DNA of 11,676 nt from Patescibacteria group bacterium (GCA_023485715.1 JAMCZG010000006.1:1-11676); one strand, 5' to 3'; shown: positions 1-6,494, numbered from the stretch's first letter. Notes: a model not told the origin generated them from the sequence alone. Numbers and translations: made by a program.

Positions 1-505
1 GGGCCGGAGCCCGATTCAGCACGAATTCTACCTTTTCCGAGCCCAAATCCTCCCCGTTTACAAAATCACCGAATAGTGTCGCCGGAAGCACGGATTCGAC
101 TTTCCATTCGATGTTTTCTAAAACGGTAATTACAGGCAAATATATATTTTTATTGATGGCGGTGACGGTTTTTTTACCTTGAGACTCGTATTTTGTGACC
201 GAAATCTCTTCGTCTTTGTAGGCAAGCCCGTCTAAATATTTTTGAGACTCTTCTTTTAATTTTTCGGGATCTTCGCTTACGAGCTGTTTTGAGAACAAAA
301 GGTCCTCGCCGATTATAATAACCGTGCTTGCTTTTTTGGCGTTTATTTTTCCTAAAACCTGGATTACGGCTTCTTTGAGCTTATCTTCTTTTACGACAGA
401 TTTTTCTTTAATTATTCCTTCTTCGAGAGTCAGCTTCTCGCTTTCTGTGGGGCTTGCGGCGATTACAGAGTGGCTCGTGATATATATGACACACTTATCT
501 TTCAT
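1..505 (-). CDS. Truncated protein, possibly PilM/GspL-like (N-terminal 168 residues)
   Basis: The gene runs leftward off the window edge, so its C-terminus is missing. ATG is at 505-503 and the frame stays open to base 1. The visible part is soluble and alternates β-rich segments (CVIYITSHSVIAA, STVIIIGEDLLFSK, TVTAINKNIYLPVI) with charged helices. A segment near residues 139-148 reads WKVESVLPAT. That order recalls the actin-like ATPase fold of PilM/GspL type IV pilus proteins, in which an alternative-frame sugar-kinase fold is followed by a V-x-P-A segment, but no nucleotide-binding motif is decisive here. The start is supported by an extended -10 box 11 nt upstream and there is no Shine-Dalgarno, so the mRNA is probably leaderless. 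I am confident it is coding and unsure of the family. A following pilN-like gene to the left would support the PilM idea. Confidence 0.72.
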   Translation of the reverse strand, partial: MKDKCVIYITSHSVIAASPTESEKLTLEEGIIKEKSVVKEDKLKEAVIQVLGKINAKKASTVIIIGEDLLFSKQLVSEDPEKLKEESQKYLDGLAYKDEEISVTKYESQGKKTVTAINKNIYLPVITVLENIEWKVESVLPATLFGDFVNGEDLGSEKVEFVLNRAPA

Positions 506-516
506 ACAACAAATTT

Positions 517-544
517 ATTATACCATTTTCTAAATAATTTGAAA
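517..544 (-). promoter_or_regulatory. Promoter of the leftward truncated gene
   Basis: On the minus strand, TATAAT lies at 522-517, preceded by TGG (extended -10). It is 11 nt before the ATG at 505, so the transcript would carry only a few untranslated bases. A weak -35 (TTTCAA, 544-539) lies 16 nt upstream and occupies exactly the same six base pairs as the -35 of the rightward promoter. Confidence 0.6.
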
Positions 545-566
545 TATCTCTAATCTGTGTTAGAAT
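539..566 (+). promoter_or_regulatory. Promoter of the GerMN gene (leaderless)
   Basis: TTGAAA (539-544), a 16-nt spacer, then TAGAAT (561-566) preceded by TGT, an extended -10. Only 6 nt separate the -10 box from the ATG at 573. That is the spacing known for leaderless genes, and no Shine-Dalgarno is present. Confidence 0.65.
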
Positions 567-572
567 TCGGAT

Positions 573-1118
573 ATGTCAAATAAGAATAAAACCCTGATTT
601 TTATCGGAATTATTTTAGTTATTGTTTTTATTTTTATGTCAAAGGATCAGATATTTAAAACCTTGCCGATTCAGCCTGCTCCGGCTGAAAATTCGACACC
701 GACTCCCCCACTGGTTTCCCAAGTAAAGATATTTTTAACCGCGCTTGAAGATAGCGGAAATTCCGGGTTAAAGATCGGTTGCGGGGACAGCCTTATTCCG
801 GTTACCGTAGACATTACTCCGACGACAAAACCTTTAACACAGGCCTTAAACGAACTGCTCTCTTTAAAACAGCAGTACTACGGCGAGTCTGGGTTATACA
901 ACGCTTTGTATAATTCGGATTTAAAACTCGACAGTGCCACGGTCGAAAACGGAGTCGCTGAGATTTATATTTCGGGAAATTTATCGCTGGGCGGGGTCTG
1001 CGACGATCCACGGGTACAGGCCCAACTCGAACAAACAGCCTTGCAGTTTCCGACAGTTAAAGAGGTAAAAATTTATATAAACAACATTCCCCTATCCGAG
1101 GTCCTTTCAGAAAAATAG
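573..1118 (+). CDS. Membrane-anchored GerMN-domain protein
   Basis: 181 residues. Residues 1-7 are basic, residues 8-22 form one hydrophobic anchor, and a short Pro/Thr-rich linker (about 34-47) leads to a GerMN domain spanning about residues 50-172. The family pattern is visible: VKIFLTALEDSG at the start, GCGDSLIPV, the region YYGESGLYNAL, SGNLSLGG, CDDPRVQAQLEQTALQFPTV and a final YINNIPL. Cys70 and Cys143 could form a disulfide outside the membrane. GerMN domains occur in spore germination protein GerM and in many envelope proteins of non-sporulating bacteria; the biochemical role is poorly defined, and an envelope role is the safe inference. No lipobox is seen. It has its own leaderless promoter and a gap of over 130 nt follows, so it is probably monocistronic. 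Its base composition is clearly richer in G+C than the cassette downstream. Confidence 0.88.
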   Translation: MSNKNKTLIFIGIILVIVFIFMSKDQIFKTLPIQPAPAENSTPTPPLVSQVKIFLTALEDSGNSGLKIGCGDSLIPVTVDITPTTKPLTQALNELLSLKQQYYGESGLYNALYNSDLKLDSATVENGVAEIYISGNLSLGGVCDDPRVQAQLEQTALQFPTVKEVKIYINNIPLSEVLSEK

Positions 1119-1130
1119 CCAGCCTCGTAA

Positions 1131-1187
1131 GTCTTCGACCCTGAGTGTTCAGACCGAAGGGGCCACCCCTTGCAAGTTAAAGAAGAC
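1131..1187 (+). other. Structured intergenic element with competing hairpins
   Basis: Three stems can form. CTTCG (1133-1137) pairs with CGAAG (1155-1159), enclosing CTGA-gtgt-TCAG (1141-1152). AAGGGG (1157-1162) pairs with CCCCTT (1166-1171) and shares bases 1157-1159 with the first stem. GTCTTC (1131-1136) pairs with GAAGAC (1182-1187) and encloses the whole element. No T-tract follows, so it is not a standard intrinsic terminator, although it sits just after the GerMN stop codon. It may be a 3' end stabiliser, a dispersed palindromic repeat, or the left edge of the AT-rich cassette. Confidence 0.4.
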
Positions 1188-1206
1188 GATAGAGAAATAT
1201 ACACAA

Positions 1207-1238
1207 GTGTTGACAAACCAACACAAAAGTAGTATAAA
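1207..1238 (+). promoter_or_regulatory. Consensus promoter of the HTH/glycosyltransferase cassette, with inverted repeat over -35
   Basis: TTGACA (1210-1215), a 17-nt spacer, then TATAAA (1233-1238): five of six bases at -10 and a perfect -35. The start of transcription would fall near 1245, giving a leader of under 10 nt before the ATG at 1253. An inverted repeat GTGTTG-6-CAACAC (1207-1224) overlaps the -35 box and could be an operator. The next four genes have no obvious promoters of their own, so this one probably drives 1253-5471. Confidence 0.7.
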
Positions 1239-1244
1239 CAGTCT

Positions 1245-1262
1245 TTATAGTTATGACTATAA
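1245..1262 (+). promoter_or_regulatory. Palindrome centred on the start codon of the HTH gene
   Basis: TTATAGT (1245-1251) and ACTATAA (1256-1262) are perfect 7-base arms around the four bases TATG, so the ATG (1253-1255) lies in the loop. A U-G pair (1244/1263) extends the RNA stem to 8 bp. It could be an operator at the transcription start, bound by the HTH protein itself, or an RNA hairpin presenting or hiding the start codon. Confidence 0.5.
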
Positions 1263-1426
1263 GTCTATTAACACCAAAAGAGGTCGCAAAACTCCTAAAA
1301 TTGAATACCCTAACAGTATACGCTTATATACGAAAAGGCAACCTTAAAGCAGTAAAATTTGGACGAAATTATAGGATATCAACTCAAGACTTAAATAAAT
1401 TTATTGAGTCAAACAAGAGTTATTAA
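1253..1426 (+). CDS. Small excisionase/MerR-type helix-turn-helix DNA-binding protein
   Basis: 57 residues starting MTISLLTPKEVAKLL. It is a stand-alone winged helix-turn-helix of the excisionase family (HTH_17, related to MerR N-termini). Residues 6-15 (LTPKEVAKLL) are the first helix, 19-28 (TLTVYAYIRK) the recognition helix, 30-43 (NLKAVKFGRNYRIS) the wing with the typical K-x-G-R-x-Y/W-R-I pattern, and 44-53 (TQDLNKFIES) the closing helix. There is no catalytic or effector domain. It is the first gene of the cassette, 10 nt before the first glycosyltransferase ATG, and sits directly behind a consensus promoter with two inverted repeats. The simplest inference is a regulator of its own operon. 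An excisionase role is possible for the family, but no integrase is in view. There is no Shine-Dalgarno and the start looks leaderless. Confidence 0.87.
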   Translation: MTISLLTPKEVAKLLKLNTLTVYAYIRKGNLKAVKFGRNYRISTQDLNKFIESNKSY

Positions 1427-1436
1427 ATTATTTGAT

Positions 1437-3008
1437 ATGAAAAAAATAAGAAATTTTTTATTTGGCCACCCAATAACACCTTTTACTGATGATGAGATTC
1501 AAAAAAAAGGAAATGGATTTCATTATAAAAACAATGAATTCATTCATCACTCCTCACTTCATCATAAAGAGAGCGCTTTCTACAGACTGTCTCGGTTACA
1601 AATTATTTTTATATTAATTTTTGCTGTTGTATTAATAGCGTCGTTTATATTGAATTGGCATACAACTCTAGTAGTGGTTATTGCAATGCTAACGATTCTA
1701 TATTTTTCTGATCTCCTTTTTAATCTGTATCTAATCTATCGAAGTTTTTCAAAACCTGCTGAAATTAAGATAACCGACGAGCAAATCAATTCGATAAAAG
1801 AATGGCCACGCTATACAATTTTGTGCCCGCTTTATAAAGAATGGCAAGTACTTCCACAGTTTATAAGCGCAATGACGAGACTAGATTATCCAAAAGACAA
1901 GCTTCAAGTAATGCTTCTATTGGAGCAAGATGATGCGGAAACAATTAGCCACATAAAAGACTTTAATTTACCTAAGTATTTTGATGTCGTTATTGTTCCA
2001 CATTCCAAACCAAAGACTAAGCCAAAAGCTTGTAATTACGGTCTTAAATTTACAAAAGGTGAATATATTGTTATCTATGATGCGGAAGATATTCCAGATG
2101 TACTGCAACTTAAAAAAGCTGTTCTTGCGTTTAAAAAAACTGATTCGCGTGTGGCTTGTATTCAGGCAAAATTAAACTTTTATAACCCTCACCAAAACCT
2201 AATTTCGAAAATTTTTACAGCAGAATATTCGTTATGGTTTGAGCTTGTGTTAACCGGACTTCAGTCAATTCACGCGCCAATTCCTTTAGGTGGAACTTCC
2301 AATCATTTTAAAACCGCGAATCTTCATAAACTTGGAGGATGGGACTCTTTTAACGTAACTGAAGATTGTGATTTGGGAATGAGGCTGGTTAAACATGGTT
2401 ATAGAACGGCAATAATCGATTCCCTTACTCTTGAAGAGGCAAATAGTGGAATAAAAAATTGGTTTGGACAAAGAACACGCTGGATAAAAGGGTATATGCA
2501 GACATATCTTTTACACATGCGAAGACCACAGGATTTTATAAGAAGCTGGAAAGAACCACATGTTATAACTTTTCAATTAATTGTGGGAGGAAAAGTTATG
2601 TCCATGTTTATTAACCCGCTTATGTGGGGAATTACAATTGTATATTTTTTATTTAGATCACAAATAGGACTTTTTATTGAGTCCTTTTTCCCTACGCCGA
2701 TTTTGTACATGGGCGTTCTCTCCTTGCTTTTAGGCAATTTTTTATACCTTTACTATTATATGGTCGGTTGTGCAAAACATGGGCACCATGAGTTAGTTAA
2801 ATACGCATTTCTAGTTCCGTTTTATTGGCTCGCAATGAGTATGGCTGCATGGGCAGCTCTTTATAAGCTCCTTATGAATCCTCACTATTGGTCTAAAACT
2901 AACCACGGACTTCATCTTGACAATAAAAAAGCTACCTCCGAGGCAATAAAAAAAATTGGAACACGTTTAATCGATAACACATTAATAAGACCCGCATTAA
3001 CTCATTAA
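1437..3008 (+). CDS. Polytopic family 2 glycosyltransferase (cellulose/hyaluronan synthase type)
   Basis: 523 residues from the ATG at 1437. An upstream in-frame TTG (1404) would overlap the HTH gene by 23 nt, and the 11 residues it adds look unlike the family, so I prefer the ATG. Membrane segments lie near residues 55-72 and 77-100, followed by a cytoplasmic GT-A domain from about 124 (YTILCPLYKE). The processive GT2 signatures are all present: D165-D166 in LLEQDD, YDAED at 214-218 (the metal/UDP-sugar site), TED at 308-310 (catalytic base), and QRTRW at 345-349 (the QxxRW motif). Three hydrophobic regions close the protein at about 380-408, 420-447 and 458-482. Such enzymes polymerise sugar from a nucleotide sugar and can push the chain through their own membrane channel. 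Substrate and product cannot be read from the sequence. It lies 10 nt after the HTH gene and 5 nt before the next glycosyltransferase. Confidence 0.9.
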   Translation: MKKIRNFLFGHPITPFTDDEIQKKGNGFHYKNNEFIHHSSLHHKESAFYRLSRLQIIFILIFAVVLIASFILNWHTTLVVVIAMLTILYFSDLLFNLYLIYRSFSKPAEIKITDEQINSIKEWPRYTILCPLYKEWQVLPQFISAMTRLDYPKDKLQVMLLLEQDDAETISHIKDFNLPKYFDVVIVPHSKPKTKPKACNYGLKFTKGEYIVIYDAEDIPDVLQLKKAVLAFKKTDSRVACIQAKLNFYNPHQNLISKIFTAEYSLWFELVLTGLQSIHAPIPLGGTSNHFKTANLHKLGGWDSFNVTEDCDLGMRLVKHGYRTAIIDSLTLEEANSGIKNWFGQRTRWIKGYMQTYLLHMRRPQDFIRSWKEPHVITFQLIVGGKVMSMFINPLMWGITIVYFLFRSQIGLFIESFFPTPILYMGVLSLLLGNFLYLYYYMVGCAKHGHHELVKYAFLVPFYWLAMSMAAWAALYKLLMNPHYWSKTNHGLHLDNKKATSEAIKKIGTRLIDNTLIRPALTH

Positions 3009-3013
3009 CTTTT

Positions 3014-3739
3014 ATGAAGATAAAAACACTCAGTATTATTCTCCCTTGTTATAACGAAGCCGAGAATATAACGGAAATGATTAATCACGTAATAGGTTCT
3101 ATGGATAATCTTTCTATAACCTACGAGGTTATCGTTGTGAACGATGGTAGTCAAGATAAGAGTAAAAAATTATTAAAGACACTTGAGAGGGATAATAAAA
3201 AAATAAAAGTAATTCATCATGAACAAAACAAGGGATACGGGTCAACACTTCGTACTGGGTTTCAAAACTCTTCAGGCGAATGGTTGTTTTTTACGGATTC
3301 TGATAAACAGTTTTCTATTAAAGATCTGAAAAAACTGTTACCTTATACGGACACTTTCGATATGATTATTGGATATCGAAAAAACAGAAAAGATTCATTT
3401 ATAAGAATTTTAAATGCTAAAATATTTAATTTATCCGTTAGAGTTCTTTTCAACCTACATGTAAAAGATATTGACTGTGCATTCAAGTTGTTTAGAAGAG
3501 AAATTATTGATAATAACAATCTTGAGTCTAATGGTGCGCTAGTAAATACGGAGTTGTTAATAAAAGCTAAACGATCAGGTTATAGAATAAAGGAAGTTGC
3601 CGTAAATCACTATCCAAGACTCAAAGGAAAATCTACAGGAGCTAATATATCCGTGATCTTAAGAGCAGCGAAAGAGTTAATTGATTTTAGGTTTAACAAT
3701 TTATTGATTCCAGTAAAACTATATGAAAAACTTTCTTAA
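3014..3739 (+). CDS. DPM1-like family 2 glycosyltransferase (polyprenyl-phosphate sugar synthase type)
   Basis: 241 residues, a complete GT-A domain with no membrane segment. Motifs: LPCYNEAEN at 10-18, VVNDGSQDKS at 41-50, the KGYGSTLRTGF segment at 73-83, the DSD metal-binding triad at 95-97 in FFTDSDKQF, and a family-typical DIDCAFKLFRR further on. The match is to dolichyl/undecaprenyl-phosphate mannosyl- or glucosyltransferases, which move a sugar from a nucleotide donor to a polyprenyl phosphate on the inner face of the membrane. It lacks the C-terminal transmembrane pair found in GtrB-like members, so it may associate with the membrane through a partner. The start is 5 nt after the previous stop and its 3' end overlaps the next gene by 17 nt, indicating a tight operon. 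Pairing it with the adjacent GT-C enzyme, which would use the lipid-linked sugar, makes biochemical sense. Confidence 0.9.
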   Translation: MKIKTLSIILPCYNEAENITEMINHVIGSMDNLSITYEVIVVNDGSQDKSKKLLKTLERDNKKIKVIHHEQNKGYGSTLRTGFQNSSGEWLFFTDSDKQFSIKDLKKLLPYTDTFDMIIGYRKNRKDSFIRILNAKIFNLSVRVLFNLHVKDIDCAFKLFRREIIDNNNLESNGALVNTELLIKAKRSGYRIKEVAVNHYPRLKGKSTGANISVILRAAKELIDFRFNNLLIPVKLYEKLS

Positions 3740-5471
3740 TAAATATATAAAAAAGAGCAATAAGGAAACAGTTGTTTTTTTGTCGATCATCGCTTTCGCG
3801 ATTATTTGTTCGGTTATAAGTTTTATATATTACTACAATAATGGTTTATACCTGGCTTATGGAGATGCGAAAGCACATTTAAATATTGCCAGAAGAGTTC
3901 TTTTTTCACTAACGCCCGGGGCTACTCAACTGGGAGGAATTTGGTTACCACTCCCACATATTTTATTTTTGCCAACTGTATGGAATGATTTTATGTACTA
4001 TTCAGGATTATCTGGAACCATAGTGTCTATGATTTCCTTTATTGTAATAGTAATAACGATATTCAAAGCCGTGTATTTCTATACAAGAAGCTTATTAGGT
4101 TCGATCATAGGCGCATTAGTCGTCATGTTGAGTCCGTCTTTACTTTACTTCCAGACAACACCGATGACAGAGCCTCTTTCAATTGCCACTGCGCTAGTTG
4201 CTATTTATTTGATTATCAAATGGTCAAGATCGAATAATTTGATTACTTTAATTCTTGCAGCATTTCTTGCAGCTATTGCAACTTTATGCAGATATGACAA
4301 TTGGTTTATTGTAGTCACTTCATCTTTAGTGGTAGCTTTAGTAGGATATATTCGTAATAGAAAATTAAAACAGGCTGAAAGTAGCTTATTTATTTTTTCC
4401 TCATTAGCTTGTTTTGGAATATTCCTTTGGCTGCTTTGGAATTTAGTTATTTTCGGCAACCCTCTTAACTTTGCCCTCGGAGAAGGTTCAGCCTCTTGGT
4501 TTGCTACAAGTCAAAACGCAACGACTAAGCACCACCTGTATTTATCACTAATAACATTTATGTGGTTGATGATTGAAAATATTGGAGTGTTAACCTTGGT
4601 GTTATTAAACATAGGTGTAATTGTTTATTTATTAAGATATCGATTTAAGAGGGAAAGCCTTCCTGGCTATCTCTTTCTTGCGCCCATTGTATTTAACTTA
4701 CTCGCTTTATATTTGGGTCAGTCAATAGCGTTTACACAGCATCTACCTCCACATTTGCTCTACAATACTAGGTATGGGTTAAATGCGTTACCCGCAGCAG
4801 CATTTTTTATTGGAATTACGACCGCAAAATTTAAAAAATCTATATTTCTTTTAGTACCAATTGTAGGTTTGCAGTATTACCTATTATTTACATCGCCTTT
4901 AACAATAATTCAAGACGCAACAAAAGTACAAAGACCTTCTGAACATGCTGCTGCCGAATGGATTAAAAATCACCCCGTAGAGGGCTTAGTACTAGTTTCT
5001 ACTGGAACATTTGATACTCTAACATTCCAATCTAGAATTCCGGAAGAAAAAATCATTTATGAGGGATCCGGCAAGATTCTAAAAGATACACTGAAAAACC
5101 CAACAAAATACGCGACACGTATAATAACAGGCAGAAATGTCATCGGAAGCGATACCGATCCAATTGGAAAAATCGTATTAAAATCACCTGAGATTAATAC
5201 TCATTACCATGTCGTATTCTCAAATCTTTTCGTTACTGTTTATGATAGAAATCTTAAGGGATCATGGCCAGAAATTAAGAGTAAAGATCAACTGACAAAA
5301 ACCACAGAATTGGTTAAATATGAATATCTTGTAAAAGCAGGAGATAATTTGTGGAAGATCGCTGAAGAAAAATCTGGCGATCCAAAAAATTGGCAAAAAC
5401 TAGTCGAGATAAACAACATTCAAAATCCACGATTAATTCACCCAGGCCAAGTACTTAACTTAAATATCTAA
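3723..5471 (+). CDS. GT-C type membrane glycosyltransferase with C-terminal LysM domain
   Basis: 582 residues. Residues 17-36 are the first transmembrane helix, followed by an external loop with GDAKAHLNIARR (D48, H52), where GT-C enzymes carry their catalytic or metal acid. About ten further hydrophobic segments follow to about residue 395, including TTPMTEP and the loop CRYDNWF typical of PMT/STT3-like folds. A soluble part (about 396-525) leads to a LysM domain at 533-582: YLVKAGDNLWKIAEE, then WQKLVEINN, and PGQVLNLNI at the end. GT-C enzymes use polyprenyl-phosphate sugars and transfer them on the outer side of the membrane; LysM binds N-acetylglucosamine-containing polymers such as peptidoglycan. 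I infer an enzyme held at the cell wall that glycosylates wall or surface polymers or proteins. It overlaps the DPM1-like gene, its likely donor maker. The reading frame is continuous, so the fusion is not an assembly join between two genes with separate starts. Confidence 0.86.
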   Translation: MKNFLNKYIKKSNKETVVFLSIIAFAIICSVISFIYYYNNGLYLAYGDAKAHLNIARRVLFSLTPGATQLGGIWLPLPHILFLPTVWNDFMYYSGLSGTIVSMISFIVIVITIFKAVYFYTRSLLGSIIGALVVMLSPSLLYFQTTPMTEPLSIATALVAIYLIIKWSRSNNLITLILAAFLAAIATLCRYDNWFIVVTSSLVVALVGYIRNRKLKQAESSLFIFSSLACFGIFLWLLWNLVIFGNPLNFALGEGSASWFATSQNATTKHHLYLSLITFMWLMIENIGVLTLVLLNIGVIVYLLRYRFKRESLPGYLFLAPIVFNLLALYLGQSIAFTQHLPPHLLYNTRYGLNALPAAAFFIGITTAKFKKSIFLLVPIVGLQYYLLFTSPLTIIQDATKVQRPSEHAAAEWIKNHPVEGLVLVSTGTFDTLTFQSRIPEEKIIYEGSGKILKDTLKNPTKYATRIITGRNVIGSDTDPIGKIVLKSPEINTHYHVVFSNLFVTVYDRNLKGSWPEIKSKDQLTKTTELVKYEYLVKAGDNLWKIAEEKSGDPKNWQKLVEINNIQNPRLIHPGQVLNLNI

Positions 5472-5514
5472 TAAATTCTTTTTCTTAATCCTTGCCCCGT
5501 ATTTTTGATAATTT

Positions 5515-5952
5515 ATGTTTAAAAATAAATATTTTTTAATAGGAATCGTAGTTATATTAATTTTACTTGGCAGTAATGCCGTACTTGGATCTAATGATAT
5601 TAAGATAACGAATGTTCAGGGTGTAGTGACTGAAGTTTCTACGTCAACGCCGATTCCAACAAATTCTCCAACTCCTACCCTATCCCCCACCTCAACACTT
5701 ATGCCAACGATAACACCTACGCCGACACTAGCATCTATCCAACTAATACAACCTACATCTCCCCAAAGCGGATTAAGCAATGATGATTATTATATAAATG
5801 TTGATGGTAATAAGGTTCATTCTCCGGCTTTTTCAACCGATAATAGTGCTCCTGCGGGAGCAACTGCTATATGCGGAGACGGTACTTATAGTTTTAGTCA
5901 ACACAGAAGAGGAACATGTTCTCATCACGGTGGAGTGGCGCAATGGCTATAA
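5515..5952 (+). CDS. Secreted DUF3761-domain protein
   Basis: 145 residues. Residues 1-25 are a signal peptide or anchor (KNKYFLIGIVVILILLGSNAVLG), 43-75 a low-complexity Ser/Thr/Pro linker (repeats of PTPT and SPT), and 90-145 a compact domain ending in HRRGTCSHHGGVAQWL. That ending, with DGTYSFSQHRRGTCSHHGG, is the signature of DUF3761, a family of unknown function in secreted bacterial proteins. Cys120 and Cys135 may be disulfide-linked; H130, H137 and H138 cluster and could bind metal, which is inference. It follows the GT-C/LysM gene by 43 nt with the same AT-rich composition, so it may belong to the same unit. I found no convincing promoter or Shine-Dalgarno for it. The Ser/Thr/Pro linker is the kind of sequence that extracytoplasmic glycosyltransferases modify, making it a candidate substrate. 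Confidence 0.85.
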   Translation: MFKNKYFLIGIVVILILLGSNAVLGSNDIKITNVQGVVTEVSTSTPIPTNSPTPTLSPTSTLMPTITPTPTLASIQLIQPTSPQSGLSNDDYYINVDGNKVHSPAFSTDNSAPAGATAICGDGTYSFSQHRRGTCSHHGGVAQWL

Positions 5953-6000
5953 AATAAATAACAAGCTCTTCAAAAAGCTGACGAGGAGATACCATTTAAC

Positions 6001-6180
6001 TTATACTGTTAAATCGATTATGAGAGCCGAAGATGCCCAGGTTTTTACCCACTGTGCTGCATAGCTAGCTCCCTGTTTGGTTTGATAACCTTCGCTCCAA
6101 ACAACCGTTTGGTTATTTGCAGCTACAAAGCGCAATCTATACTCTCCTGCTCGGTCTCTATGTATTTGAATTTTGACCAT
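6001..6180 (-). CDS. DUF1508 (YegP-like) small protein
   Basis: 59 residues starting MVKIQIHRDRAGEYRLRF. It is one copy of the DUF1508 domain: a β strand with the IHRDRAGEYRLRFVAANNQ segment (6-24), the turn SEGYQTKQGA (29-38), then a helix carrying the VKTWA segment. The family includes E. coli YegP, which has two copies; its function is not established. An upstream in-frame GTG (6187-6189) lies inside the Shine-Dalgarno, so I choose the ATG at 6180: GGGGGTGAT (6193-6185) ends 4 nt before it. The gene is cytosolic, leftward, converges on the DUF3761 gene, and has its own promoter about 170 nt upstream with a structured leader between. A 6-bp inverted repeat (TTTAAC 5995-6000, GTTAAA 6008-6013) at its stop codon is too weak to call a terminator. 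Confidence 0.85.
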   Translation of the reverse strand: MVKIQIHRDRAGEYRLRFVAANNQTVVWSEGYQTKQGASYAAQWVKTWASSALIIDLTV

Positions 6181-6347
6181 TTCTATCACCCCCTTTCTTT
6201 TTAAGGGAAAGCTTACTCTAAACTCTCCCCACCCAAAACCACAAAATTATGATCTTGGGAGGAGGAGTGAGGTAAACTAACCCATATTAAGAACGGAGGC
6301 TTCCCCGCCAGCTTTTCAAAGAACTATTTAAAAATAAAAATAGCGCC
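6181..6347 (-). ncRNA. Structured 5' leader of the DUF1508 gene, class unknown
   Basis: Between the inferred transcription start (about 6347) and the ATG at 6180 lie about 167 untranslated nt, far more than for other genes here. On the minus strand a GC-rich imperfect stem forms between 6267-6255 (CTCC, CC, CCCAA) and 6236-6225 (TTGGG, GG, GGAG): 11 pairs with one mismatch and one bulge. A second small hairpin, AAGGG (6207-6203, read as CCCTT on the minus strand) with CCCTT (6195-6191), covers the G-run of the Shine-Dalgarno. A further GC-rich block lies at 6293-6315. The layout resembles a cis-regulatory leader, but it matches no riboswitch class I can recall. Confidence 0.4.
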
Positions 6348-6353
6348 TGAAAA

Positions 6354-6382
6354 AGTATAAGACACTATATCTGTTGTGTCAA
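6354..6382 (-). promoter_or_regulatory. Near-consensus promoter of the DUF1508 leader
   Basis: On the minus strand TTGACA (6382-6377), a 17-nt spacer, then TATACT (6359-6354). An inverted repeat GACAC-10-GTGTC (6361-6380) fills the spacer and overlaps the -35 box, a plausible operator position. Confidence 0.68.
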
Positions 6383-6494
6383 CCATTAAAATATGTATCA
6401 AGTTTAATCATTTTTAAAATTAAGACCGTTCGAGATTTTTTGATGTATAATTAATCTGTAGCAGAAAAGTTTTTAGTATTGATTATCCTAGGTA

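Noticed and set aside
1404..1436. TTG start giving 11 extra residues on the first GT2
   Set aside because: It overlaps the HTH gene by 23 nt and the residues merely reuse HTH coding sequence; the ATG at 1437 fits better. Neither has a Shine-Dalgarno.
5798..6064. Rightward 88-codon open frame
   Set aside because: It overlaps the conserved DUF3761 domain in another frame and the DUF1508 gene in antisense, both of which have clear family motifs.
6097..6112. CCAAAC-4-GTTTGG inverted repeat
   Set aside because: It lies inside the DUF1508 coding sequence, where it encodes conserved residues; likely chance.
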